From NCBI GenBank assembly GCA_039105265.1, contig JAPFFF010000002.1, positions 3,906,001 through 3,970,000 on the forward strand: 64,000 nt of DNA. Direction: 5' to 3'. The notes below the pieces were generated by a model that searched no databases, had not been told where the DNA came from, and saw only the letters and a list, made by a program, of their open reading frames with translations. Shown piece by piece: positions 1 through 9,475 of this stretch (positions are counted from its first letter, which is position 1; each line of letters starts with the position of its first letter). The DNA is from Tritrichomonas musculus (lineage: Eukaryota; Parabasalia; Tritrichomonadida; Tritrichomonadidae). The position numbers and the translations under genes were made by a program.

Positions 1-639
1 AAAGAAATATTAATGATTTCACATACAGTATACAAATATTTTTAATGATAGTATTCTATCATAATATTATAAAAATTACTTGGTAAATATTAGAAATTTA
101 AAAGAAATTTTATCTTTTTATATTAGAATTAAATTTATTAATTTATTAAAAAAGTAAAGTTTTGTATTTATTTTTTTAGAAAAAGATAAAAATAAAATTA
201 ATAAATATCCTAATTCAATTTCCCTAAATTCAAAATATTAATTCAAAAAAATAAAGAAATTCAAAATTTTGTTTTCTCATCAAATATGCATTTTAGGTTT
301 GCATTAGCCCAAGAAAAAAGAAAATTAATTGAATTATGAATGATCAAACAGCTTAATTATATAAGTTTCAATGGATTTTGTCAAACTAATTTTATGACAA
401 ATAATACGAATTAAAAAAAAAAATCCTTTTATGATGACTTATAATTGTAAAACAATAATTATTTTGATGAGGAAAGATAAATATAACCAGTAATATGAAT
501 GTATGTATTCCATAATAATTAATCTTGATAAATTCGGTAATAAATGCAAAACTTTTTAATCATTTTATGGTATAATTTAAAAACTAATAAAAATACATAT
601 AACTGTAGTTTACATACAAAAAACTATTAATAAAAAAGT
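1..639. other. AT-rich intergenic stretch
   Basis: No open frame of gene size and no RNA gene is visible. The stretch is very AT-rich with homopolymer A and T runs. It lies 3' of the SGF29-like gene on the minus strand, so its right end probably holds that gene's short 3' UTR. Confidence 0.6.
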
Positions 640-1368
640 CTATCTCCATTCATATAAAATTTTGCTGATCCTTCCTACATGAGCGTTGGGATTCAATAAT
701 CCAGACTCTTTGTCAGGTGCTCTAATGGCGTTTGGTAATGAAAGAGAGCCACAAGTTGTAATATGTGGATTGACTTCTGGGAAAAGATCTGGATCATTGA
801 GAAAGTCGAGTAGTGGCGTTCCTTTAACAGATTTTAATCTTCTTATTGGGACATTTGGTTTTAAAAGTTTATCGAAATCCTCATTAGTTAATTTTTGAAC
901 ATTGATGGCTTGCATTTGTAGAGGGCTTGATGTAAAAATCACTCTTCTTTCGGTTGATTCATCATCTATATTGGGATTATCAACTCTTGGGAATCTTGCA
1001 ATTTTTGAATTATCGATCTGAACTGTTAACGAATATCCTATAAATTCAATTAGTACTTTTCCATCTGGTTTTGCTTCTTTAACAATTGCTTCATAAAACA
1101 TTGTTGACCAAACATTATTAGGTTCATCATACCATAAAGCAAGAACATGATCATCTGGTTGATAATTAGTATCTAGTGATGGAAATTGAGTGATTTTGCT
1201 GGGTTTAACTGTGTAACGCTCATCATGAGTTGCATCTGCATCTTCATCTCTAACTAAATAATTGCCATCTGGCAAAATTTTTTCAATTCTAGTAATTATC
1301 CATTCTGGTTTTGATTGATTGTATGGAACGCAGGCAGCACAAATTTGGCCTTCTTTTAGATCCATCAT
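640..1368 (-). CDS. SGF29: SGF29-like tandem Tudor (SGF29 C-terminal domain) protein
   Basis: This 242-residue protein has two Tudor-like halves, roughly residues 5-60 and 70-125. Seen: VAA-like start (ICAACVP), WIITRIEKI, a stretch of acidic residues before the ERYTV segment, then the second half with DDHVLALWYDE and FYEAIV. This order matches the C-terminal tandem Tudor of SGF29, the SAGA/ADA histone acetyltransferase subunit that reads methylated H3K4. In known SGF29 proteins the Tudor pair sits at the C-terminus after a coiled coil. Here it is N-terminal and is followed by about 115 residues with no recognisable domain. A nuclear chromatin-reader role is inferred from the family. The start could be the first or second Met; the first is used. 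It might instead be another Tudor-fold reader. Confidence 0.65.
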   Translation of the reverse strand: MMDLKEGQICAACVPYNQSKPEWIITRIEKILPDGNYLVRDEDADATHDERYTVKPSKITQFPSLDTNYQPDDHVLALWYDEPNNVWSTMFYEAIVKEAKPDGKVLIEFIGYSLTVQIDNSKIARFPRVDNPNIDDESTERRVIFTSSPLQMQAINVQKLTNEDFDKLLKPNVPIRRLKSVKGTPLLDFLNDPDLFPEVNPHITTCGSLSLPNAIRAPDKESGLLNPNAHVGRISKILYEWR

Positions 1369-1620
1369 GAATTTTTTCTTTCAGAATTTTCTATGCTTTG
1401 AAATTATAAATATCAGAATAACGAGCAATTAGTATTCATAGATTAAAAAACAGGTTAACAAAGTCAACTTAACTGTAATTAAAATATTTTGTGAAATTTC
1501 AATTTTTTTTAAACATGTTTTGATTCAGGTTTACTAACAAAAAATGTATAATAATTCATTGTATTTGTGTAACAACCTTTACTTACATAACAGATTTATT
1601 TGCAAATAAGAATAAAAATA

Positions 1621-1815
1621 ATGTTTCAAATAGGGGATATCACAGGTTTAGGTATGACAATTCATTATATCATTTATCAAACGTAAATTTTTTTTAACCA
1701 AAATCTGATTGTTGTATTTTCAGGATTAAGTAAAAGCATTCAAGTAGTAATTGATGTGATTTCCATTGTTACCATGATAATTATTTATTTCTATATTCAA
1801 TGGTTAATTAATTAA
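1621..1815 (+). CDS. possible spliced micro-gene, 40-residue single-pass membrane peptide
   Basis: An ATG at 1621 opens a short frame that stops soon after. Joining 1621-1651 to 1724-1815 across a GTATGA...TTTTCAG segment gives a 40-residue peptide. It has a short polar N-terminus (MFQIGDITG) and one hydrophobic helix ending in YIQWLIN before TAA. Removing the 72-base segment keeps the phase (a Gly codon is split), and the product has the look of small tail-anchored membrane subunits. Trichomonad introns usually end in ACTAACACACAG. This 3' end does not, although CTGAT at about 1704 could serve as a branch site. No family is recognised. It would be missed by simple frame searches. Confidence 0.35.
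1652..1723 (+). other. candidate spliceosomal intron, 72 bases
   Basis: The segment begins GTATGA, ends TTTTCAG, and contains CTGAT about 18 bases before its 3' end. Its removal extends a short frame into a 40-codon frame. The 5' end is one base off the GTAYGT form known in trichomonads, and the long 3' consensus ACTAACACACAG is absent, so the call is tentative. Confidence 0.3.
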
Positions 1816-1865
1816 ACCTAACAATTTAAAAAAAATTAAAATATATGTAATTTCTATAAAATATA

Positions 1866-3122
1866 TTATTGTGGGTGATGTTGATTTTGTTGCTGCATAT
1901 TGTGGATATTCATTTCATTCTCAATCATAGATGGAGTAGTTTGTGTCTGCGATTCAGATCTTGAATTGATTTCAGGGTTGAATTTGAAAACTGGTTCATT
2001 TTCTTCTTGATATGGTGGATTCATCATGATCAATGTTTCATTTGGTGGTACTTTTGTTTTATAAGCACGATCCCAATCAGTTTTTCTTTTTTCATCAAAA
2101 CTTTTAACCAATTCCAAAGGAAGTGAAAAGCGATTGTAGTCTGGCGGTGTTTTATCTTTATCTAAAGTAGCGATATCTTTGAAAAGGTCTTCAGAAAGCT
2201 TTGTATATTTTCTAGTTTTATGTCTATACGTGTATGTGTTAAGAATCCAATCCCAAACGAGACAATTCCCATCTGACATCATTGAAGCCATCATTTTTTC
2301 AAAAAATCTGGCAAATGCATAATGTACTAATGGTAATTTAGCAAAGTTGAAACCGTTAAAATACATATTATTGTTAAGAACAATTAAATCCTCAGTAAAA
2401 CTAAATGTAACAGCCGTTATAATTGGTGTATTTAAAAATTTGTTTTCTTCAGGTGATTCAATTACTGTTTGAACAGGCATGTAAAACACCCAGTCATCCA
2501 TAACTACATGTATAGGGATACCAAACATTTTGAACTGACAAGCAAATCGCATATTATTATGAAAAACGCAATACCATGTCATGGTAACAGAATTTGGCGT
2601 ATCTTCAAATGCTTTAGCTTGATCTGAAATGACCTGTAAATATTTTGGTGGTTTATATCCATAAGACATTGCAGTAAATTTCATATCTGTAATAAAGCCT
2701 GGTAAGCTTCCTTCGAGACACCATTCAGCAATCCCACAAAGCCATGGGCTCCATGAATCAGGAAACATTTTTTCAAAGCATGCTCCTAGCATTGCATTCA
2801 TAAAATGGCAGCTTTCACCTCCTTCAGCAACAAGAGCTGAATCTACCCATTTTGTAAAAGCTTCTCGACGTTGTTGATCAATTAATGGTGCACGATACTG
2901 ACACCAGATAACAAAACATTCGAAAAAAAGAAAAAAGAACATAGGAATGTAAATATCAAAGCAACAAAAAAAGCATGAGATAGCAAATAAAAAAGATTGA
3001 AATAAAAAGAAATTGTCATAAATAAATTGAAAAACTTTTCCAATCCCAAAAAGCTTTATCTCGATTTGAACATGATTTTTGTTTTCATCCATAAAAACTC
3101 TTTCTAGGATTGTGAAATTCAA
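1866..3122 (-). CDS. SMP-domain membrane protein (E-Syt/tricalbin-like lipid transfer tether)
   Basis: This 418-residue protein begins with a hydrophobic region at about residues 33-75 that could form an ER hairpin or double span (FLFQSFLFAISCFFCCF, then IPMFFFLFFECFVIW). A domain of about 200 residues follows with the spacing of a synaptotagmin-like mitochondrial lipid-binding (SMP) domain: a start resembling E-Syts (WVDSALVAEGG), CLEGSLPGFITDMKFTAMSYG, PPKYLQVISDQAKAF, and the paired strands around IPIHVVMDDWVFYMPVQTVIE. In E-Syts and tricalbins this domain shuttles lipids at ER-plasma membrane contacts after a membrane hairpin, which is the arrangement here. No C2 domain is seen. The C-terminal 120 residues are charged, then Gln/Met-rich. 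A second Met at residue 11 is an alternative start. Function is inferred. Confidence 0.5.
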   Translation of the reverse strand: MNFTILERVFMDENKNHVQIEIKLFGIGKVFQFIYDNFFLFQSFLFAISCFFCCFDIYIPMFFFLFFECFVIWCQYRAPLIDQQRREAFTKWVDSALVAEGGESCHFMNAMLGACFEKMFPDSWSPWLCGIAEWCLEGSLPGFITDMKFTAMSYGYKPPKYLQVISDQAKAFEDTPNSVTMTWYCVFHNNMRFACQFKMFGIPIHVVMDDWVFYMPVQTVIESPEENKFLNTPIITAVTFSFTEDLIVLNNNMYFNGFNFAKLPLVHYAFARFFEKMMASMMSDGNCLVWDWILNTYTYRHKTRKYTKLSEDLFKDIATLDKDKTPPDYNRFSLPLELVKSFDEKRKTDWDRAYKTKVPPNETLIMMNPPYQEENEPVFKFNPEINSRSESQTQTTPSMIENEMNIHNMQQQNQHHPQ

Positions 3123-3689
3123 TGAATTGAATAGATAAAAATAGTTTTTTGAATATATTTGTAAATGAAATGAAAAATATCTTTTAAAATGTTGATTTAA
3201 AATATTTTAATGATATGTTATTCTAGGAAACTATTATTTTTTTGTAATATATAAATTGAAATATGAATCGCAGCAATTCATCAAAATGAATTCATTCAAA
3301 AATTTGAATAATAACATAAATGATATGTAAAGAAGTTATTTAAAAAAAGTGTCAAGATAATATGGAGAAAAAAACAATTATAATAATTATCTGGTGTAAA
3401 ATAATCCAAAGAAAATATTGCATCACTCAGAAAATTTTGAATAATTTTTTTTTATGTTTTTAAATTCTTCAACTGCAATTGAATTATTTTCTTTTGAAAG
3501 AAAAAATGGTTTTATAGCAACATTGAAAATATAATTTAATTAAAAAATATTCATTTTATAAGTTTTATTTCATTTTTATTTAAAATATCAAAACATTATA
3601 TATGTATTTAAAAAAATGAAATGAAAACATCAATTGTATTAAAGTTCTTATCTTGATGACCTGGAATAAAAATTGAGGAATTGTACAAC
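3123..3689. other. AT-rich intergenic stretch before the Polinton relic
   Basis: No gene or clear repeat is visible. The first bases are the upstream region of the SMP-domain gene. The exact left edge of the neighbouring relic cannot be placed here. Confidence 0.5.
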
Positions 3690-4330
3690 TGAATTAATTG
3701 GACAGAAGATGATATTAGAGAAAGAACTAGAAAACTTAACAAAAGATTTGCTCGATAAAAAAGAATAGTCGACTAAAAATGAAATAAATAATCAAATTAA
3801 TGATACGAATGATGAATTAAAAAAAATAAGAGGACAAATACAAGCAAATGCAGATGAAATTGAAAAACTTAGAGGAGAAATGCATTTAAATGAATTAAAG
3901 AAAAATTTTTTTGGATGATGAGAAAGGTTTAAGAAGAAGAGATGTTCAAACAGATGGTTTATATGATTACAAGAATAAATCTATTTAAACTTTATCGCCA
4001 AAAATGAAGAAAAATAAAATGATGAATATGAATATGAAAATGATTTTGTTGATTTGTCTATTAGTTTTCGAATAAGACCTGAAGATAATGATTCTCTTTT
4101 TAAAAGATTTTATTTTGTAGACTTTTAGAATGTTGGAATGAATCTTTTTCAATAAATGGATTTAAGAAAACAGGTTAAGGAATGTTATATTGTTAGATAA
4201 GAAGGTAAATGGATGAGAAGAATAGAGTTTGAAGATGTTTAGGATAGATTTTCTTGTAAAATATATTCATCAATAGCAGAACAATCAAATAGTAGATATG
4301 TTAGACTGTGTAACAGGTACTACATACCTT
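3690..4330 (+). pseudogene. Polinton relic part: coiled-coil block and C-terminal end of the conserved unknown protein
   Basis: A Lys/Glu-rich coiled-coil block comes first. It is followed near 3939 by RRDVQTDGLYD, which resembles RDIQTDGYYDKNG in the protein at 44408-45409. Near 4250 DRFSCKIYSSIAEQ matches DRQSCKIYSSIGEQ of the same protein. This identifies the fragment as the C-terminal half of that Polinton gene. It is a broken fossil. Confidence 0.6.
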
Positions 4331-4469
4331 CTACTCAGTCTAACCAGTGAATCAGTTATTTCCGACACCAATGATCACATCATGATAGTCGAACATCATG
4401 ATCACACCACTAAATTGTAAACCAACTCACTTTCTATTCAAACTTTTTTTATCGTGTATTCAAATAATC

Positions 4470-4810
4470 ATATGAGATTGAAATTGAATTCACAATCGAA
4501 CCAATCTATTCAATCAGCACTATCGAATGAATCATTGATGACTATTTTGAATGGTCCACTGATAGAACCATCAACAGTGTCGATGATCTACTTTAATCAT
4601 TAAGTGATTATCTTGATGATACTATCTACGATACAGAGTTCAATCTTGATGACGTCATTAACTACTACAAAATAGACCATCTAGACGATTTCGATAATCA
4701 CTTAAAGGATTAGCTAATCACTAATATCATTCGTTTAGTGTTAACCAACAAAAGGATCGAGCCATGTGGAACTTTCGATTCAGATGAATTTGCTGATGAT
4801 AAAGAGTAAG
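4470..4810 (+). pseudogene. Polinton relic part: unassigned acidic fragment
   Basis: A stretch rich in GAT/GAY codons reads as an Asp-rich protein fragment with several breaks, for example FEWSTDRTINSVDDLL. It lies between two blocks of the conserved Polinton protein. It has no recognisable domain and is placed in the relic by position only. Confidence 0.35.
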
Positions 4811-4836
4811 TGAATGTAATTTTTTGTTTCAATAAA

Positions 4837-6080
4837 ATGAGTTACAGAAGGGAAAACACAGAAGATGAACACATTCCATTACTAGTCGAAACGGTTTACA
4901 ATTCTATAGTTGATTCGGTAAGAGTTAAAGATGATTATGGAACCACTAAATATTATACCGATAATGATGAACACTTCAACAGAATTTACTTTAAATATCA
5001 ACCTGAATGAAGAACATCCAATCTAGGTGAAAAAATAATCGGTGTTCGATATATGACATTTAAATGGAGGACAGGTTGGAATAAGTTTAACTTTTATGTT
5101 AAAAAATATGATTTTGATGTATATGAAAAAATAAAAACCCTTTTGAAAGAAGCTAAAGAAGAAATATATAATAAATTATCATTAAATTCAATATATGAAA
5201 TAGTGACAGATAACACGCCATCAGAATATATAAAAGTATTAGAGTAACATCTAACGATAATTGGATTGATATTAGTAATCATATACGAGAAACTATTGAT
5301 GATCATAATCTATATAATTATCTGAAAGAGAATATTATGAATAGAATTAATATTACTCTAGAAGAACGATCTAATATACTAAATCAATTAGAAGCTTCTA
5401 ATATTGAATAAAAGTTATGAATGAATTGTTGAGAGATTACATTTCTATTTACAAAGTGAAGATGTTATCATCGAAGATGTGTTTGAAGATAACCAACATA
5501 TCTTGAAATTACGACCTAAAGATATTGATTCTTATGATATATATAGATCGGTTGATCTATTGTTCACAAAGAGTGTTGAATCAGGAATAAATTATGCTTA
5601 TTCTACTTTTTATGATGGATAATATAGTCGACTTCGATCGAAACCCCTTATTGATGATGATAGACATCTTATTTCATATAAAGAGCTTGAAGAGGAAGAA
5701 CGTATTGATTTAGATAATACTACCGACGAACAAATGTATGGTCCACTTAAATTCGATTCATATACAAATAGCTTCCTAAAAATATGATTTCATAATTCAT
5801 TCAAAAATAAGTTTGATATACTAAATTATTATAGTGAAGAATTGGAATAAAAGAGCATTTTGACTGATTTGGAGTGTGAAGTTGTAGCTTCATTTGTGAC
5901 TCAATTAAATCATCATCTTGCTGGTAGAACTAATGAACTATTCTGTCCGATCAAATATTATGAGTTGAACCATAGTGATGAAACATTTTGGATTGAATTT
6001 TATTATTAAAACGAGATAAAATTCAATTACCAATTAATGATAATGTTGTGTTCACGATGGACATGGTGTTTTTACAATAT
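4837..6080 (+). pseudogene. Polinton relic part: second copy of the conserved unknown protein
   Basis: The start reads IPLLVETVYNS and HFNRIYFKYQPE, parallel to LPIETAYFLED and KFNRYWFNFPPE in the protein at 44408-45409. Later blocks (VRYMTFKWR; CPIKYYELNHSDETFWIEF) parallel its middle and its C-terminal YSPIKYFKLNSMDQRFWIDF. The gene is broken in several places. It is immediately followed by integrase blocks, the same gene order as in the second relic. Confidence 0.6.
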
Positions 6081-6116
6081 CATTAGTTACTATATAGTTG
6101 AACACTGATATAAATG

Positions 6117-6710
6117 AGTCTCATTGATGAAGTTTATGCTAAGTACCCAACTAACTCGTTATCCAAATTCAAGAGAATCGCTAATAAGTATGGTTCCACT
6201 GATGATGAAGATAAGAAGTATCTAAAAGCAAAGTCGTTCACGATCAACATATTCAACCACTAAAATTCACGATCATAATTAAAAGAGTTGATTAAAGTGG
6301 AACCTAAATGTAAATATATTATATCAGACAAAGATACCGCATACTTATCTAAATCCGTACTTTTTATGAGAGAACATGACATCATATATACAACAACTAC
6401 TGATAATGATCATATCAAACTCGGTATCATTAATGGATTCATAAGAACGATTTATGATAAGAAATCAAATGAACCAAACAAGGATATTCTAGATTTAATT
6501 GACTCATACAACGACATCCCACATAGATCTCTTAATTATAAGTCTCCAAATGAAACCACTGATGAAGATGAGTTAGAGTATATCGATAAGATGGAACATC
6601 AAGTTTATCCATATCATTCCGAACCTGATGTTTATCTAAAGTTGATTTCGACATTAGGCAAGTTTATATATTCGAACGACCTTTCGTTAATGGTGATTCA
6701 GTTAGAGTAG
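6117..6710 (+). pseudogene. Polinton relic part: retroviral-type integrase
   Basis: The N-terminal block (MSLIDEVYAKYPT, near 6117) corresponds in position to the start of the integrase at 45416. From 6288 the core reads YIISDKDTAYLSKSVLFMREHDI, equivalent to YSITSDEDAAYLSSTVLDFMREKNI in the second relic. It continues with PHRSLNYKSPNE, the usual integrase core motif before the third acidic residue. Polinton integrases insert the element into host DNA. This copy is a broken fossil. Confidence 0.65.
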
Positions 6711-6839
6711 TTCTGGATAAGAATCCATTAACGAAAGGTCATTCGAATATATCTAAAGATTCTTATATCGTCTATTCCAAATATTGAAATCAATTTCTAA
6801 TCCGATCAAGTTATTGATCTCGGTGGAACTATTCACTTA

Positions 6840-7409
6840 GGTCGCTCAAATTTAGCCGGATTTGGATTATATCGCGAATTGCAAATACAATTATTAATCC
6901 ATTACAAGAGATCGCAGCAAAGGCAAATGAATTAGAAATCAGTAAAAGTATTCGATTAAGTAATGCAACAAATATCACATATTTAGATATTATTAGTAAT
7001 CAAAATGTTCAATTAATTGTTAATATAAGAACATATCCAGATACTAAATTTGCAAAAATATGTGCTGCAAGATTCTATCAACATCAACTAATCACTAATG
7101 AATTAGATGGAGCTTTAAAAACAACACAAGAATTAAAATGACCCAAAAAAAGATAAACCTTATTTGAATTGTCCCTCAGATGATACATCATTTGGCATCA
7201 ATTTCCTGCTCGAGAGAAGTTGCTCAGGATATGTTTTCGATGGATTAGATGCAGGAAGTACTTCAACAACAATAACATTTAGAGGCCAGTCAATGTATCG
7301 CGGTGATGATGATATATACTTTATAATAAAAATGCGGCTTTGTTCCGACATCTATTTCACATGGAGAGTTAATGGCGTTGAATATTATCCTTCAGGTATA
7401 CCATAAGGT
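6840..7409 (+). pseudogene. Polinton-associated relic: unassigned structural-type protein end
   Basis: Two readable blocks occur, one Ala/Leu/Asn-rich (NELEISKSIRLSNATNITYL) and one from 7164 to the stop, with many aromatic and Gly residues (FDGLDAGSTSTTITFRGQSM). They look like the beta-rich end of a fibre- or surface-type protein. The family is not identified, and membership of the Polinton is inferred from position. The gene is broken. Confidence 0.35.
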
Positions 7410-7462
7410 TATGCATAAGTTTTTAAATTATTTATTCTATATTTTTTTTATCCTCATAATAA

Positions 7463-8022
7463 ATGGCAACAATTGCATTTGTATCACTTAAAGATTTTCA
7501 AAATGACTATGAAATATTGAACTGATATCAATACACAATTCATAGGAAATTAAACAAATATATATTCAAGGAATGTGATAGAAGGGAAGGTTATCCTGCT
7601 GTTTGGTTCAATAATAAAACCTATAACAAACACATTCTTATCGCAAAACAATTCTTAAAATCCAAGTTGACCATCGAAACAAATAAGTTGATGATAATCA
7701 TCTAGAGAATTTACGTCGGATAACTCCTTCTGGTAATTGTAAAAATAAAATATCACATTTTGAGGTGCTATAAGAATATGCTGATCATATACCAGATTAT
7801 GCAATTAAACTGACTGAATATGTCAATAAAAAAGGAAAGCATGAATTCAAAAATTACATTTACCATGACGATATATTCTATTGCTATAATAGAATTCAAT
7901 TCAGAAAACTCCATATAAACGAGCTCAAATATGGAGGAAATTTTTTTCAAGTCAGATATCCAAATGATCAAAGTGTTCATGTATATTATTCTAATTTCAA
8001 GAAACAATATGACCTCATCTAA
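7463..8022 (+). pseudogene. relic of an HNH-endonuclease-like gene
   Basis: From the ATG at 7463 the readable blocks follow the layout of phage and protist HNH/AP2-type endonucleases: YTIHRKLNKYIF, GYPAVWFNNKTYNKHILIAKQFL, then NLRRITPSGNCKNK. A second half (KGKHEFKNYIYHDDIFYCYN, VRYPNDQSVHVYY) resembles the C-terminal DNA-binding part. The gene has several breaks. It adjoins the Polinton relic and may have been part of it or an independent insertion. Confidence 0.45.
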
Positions 8023-8351
8023 AATTTTTTGTATTTAGTATTCCTTTCAATCAGAAAAATTTTATAAACAAAATCAATACTTTAATTTCAAAAATATTCT
8101 CACTCAATCATTTGAATGCCCTTACAAAATGTTTCTTTTGGGTAATCAGTACCATTATTAGCAACGTACTTAGAAACTTTTTGAATTCAAAAAAAAAAAA
8201 AAAAAAGATATGCAAAAAATTGAAAGAAAATTCAAATATTTCGCGATATTGAGCAGATGTGCTAATTGAACGGTAGAATAACATGAATAATATTTTTTAT
8301 TAATTTAAATCGCAGAATATCAATGCTTCCTGTCGTTACATGCTGCTTCTC
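8023..8351. other. short intergenic stretch with an A-run
   Basis: No gene is visible. It contains a run of about 18 A residues near 8190 and separates the relic region from the kinase array. Confidence 0.5.
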
Positions 8352-9475
8352 TTAGAGAAAGTGAAACGAATATTTTTGTGAGATTAAATAATAAATAAAC
8401 CAAACATTTTCACTTTCTATAATCATTTGTGGTGCTTCTTGTACAATTTGATCATCAATGAATTCGATGTATCTCTGATAATCATCATTGTTAATTTCAT
8501 TTGTAATGAATTCCGAATTCATTTTCAAATTGAAAACGATGCCTTCAAATGTTGGTCTTTCAGATAGATCATCAAACCAGCACTTCTCAATCAATTTTGC
8601 ATAGCTCTGAGGAATTTTTTTATTTGACTTCGGGCGTCTTCCTTTAACAACCACCTCGTTAAAGATCTGACTTGCATTTTCAATTTCACTAAATGGCTTT
8701 TCCGATGACATTATTTCAAATACAGCGAAAGCGAAAGAGTAACGATGAATTGCCTTTGAGAATTCGTTGTTTTGCAGAACTTCAGGGGCTGATAAAATCG
8801 GAGTTCCTTTGAATCCAGATATGGATTGATGTGTCATGTTATCCTTGTTAATAAATTTCGTTGATAAACCGAAATCGCCGATTTTTGGAAGAAGAAAATC
8901 ATCCAAATAAACGGTTGACAGTTGGCAGGCAACGATGAACAATTCAATTGGAATGCAAGCACATCATTGCAGATGCAATACCATAAACAATCATTAATTT
9001 CTTTGTTGCATTCCATCCGAAAATTTCATTCGTTCATTCTTTCAATGTTAAAAATGTCTTCCAAAGTTCTGCCAGAGATCAATTCCATTACAATCACTGG
9101 CCTTCGCTGATTCTTGAAGTCGACTGGACTGAATCCGATAAACTTCAATAACGTCGGATGATTCATGTGCAAAAGTATATCAATTTCTCTTTGAAGATCG
9201 TCGAGGGCTTCATTTGAAAATTTAATGATTTTCATCATCGACAATTGACCTGTGAAAAAGTTGCCTGTTTCTTTCTCTTTTAGCTTGCAAAGCTTGAAAA
9301 TGTCACCTTTCTTTATAACCGACTGCTTTTCATACTTTGAAATATACAAAAAGAAGTCTTTCATTTCATCCGGCTCTTCAACTATTCGATCCATTTTCGG
9401 TGCAGCTTTTTCAATTCTTGTTTCAACTTCATTTTTTGGACAGCCTTTCTTCTGCAAATTCGAATATTTCTGAGT
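8352..9475 (-). pseudogene. kinase array module E (last module), broken TKL-like kinase
   Basis: The N-lobe reads from 9457 to 9026 (KIIKFSNEALDDLQREIDILLHMNHP, LLKFIGFSPVDFKN, ending with the hinge-like VIVMELISG). The C-lobe reads from about 8920 to 8352 in another frame, with the activation segment start IGDFGLSTK, the GTPILSAPEVL segment, and CWFDDLSERPTFEGIV. The catalytic-loop region near 8930-8990 (IVHR followed by a changed residue) is where the frame breaks, so no continuous kinase is encoded. The tail FITNEINNDDYQRYIEFID repeats in every module. This is a host-type gene in decay. Confidence 0.7.

Larger units (their letters stand above)
3690..8022 (+). mobile_element. old, heavily broken Polinton/Maverick relic
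   Basis: Short blocks of coding similarity, all on the plus strand, match proteins of the better preserved Polinton at 42.6-49.8 kb. There are two partial copies of the conserved protein found at 44408-45409, then an integrase region, then blocks of an unassigned structural-type protein, then an HNH-like relic. The element is a fossil with many breaks and no capsid, polymerase or terminal repeat recognised. It is clearly older than the second relic. Two partial copies of the same gene could mean tandem gene copies within one element or the remains of two elements. Boundaries are approximate. Confidence 0.75.
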
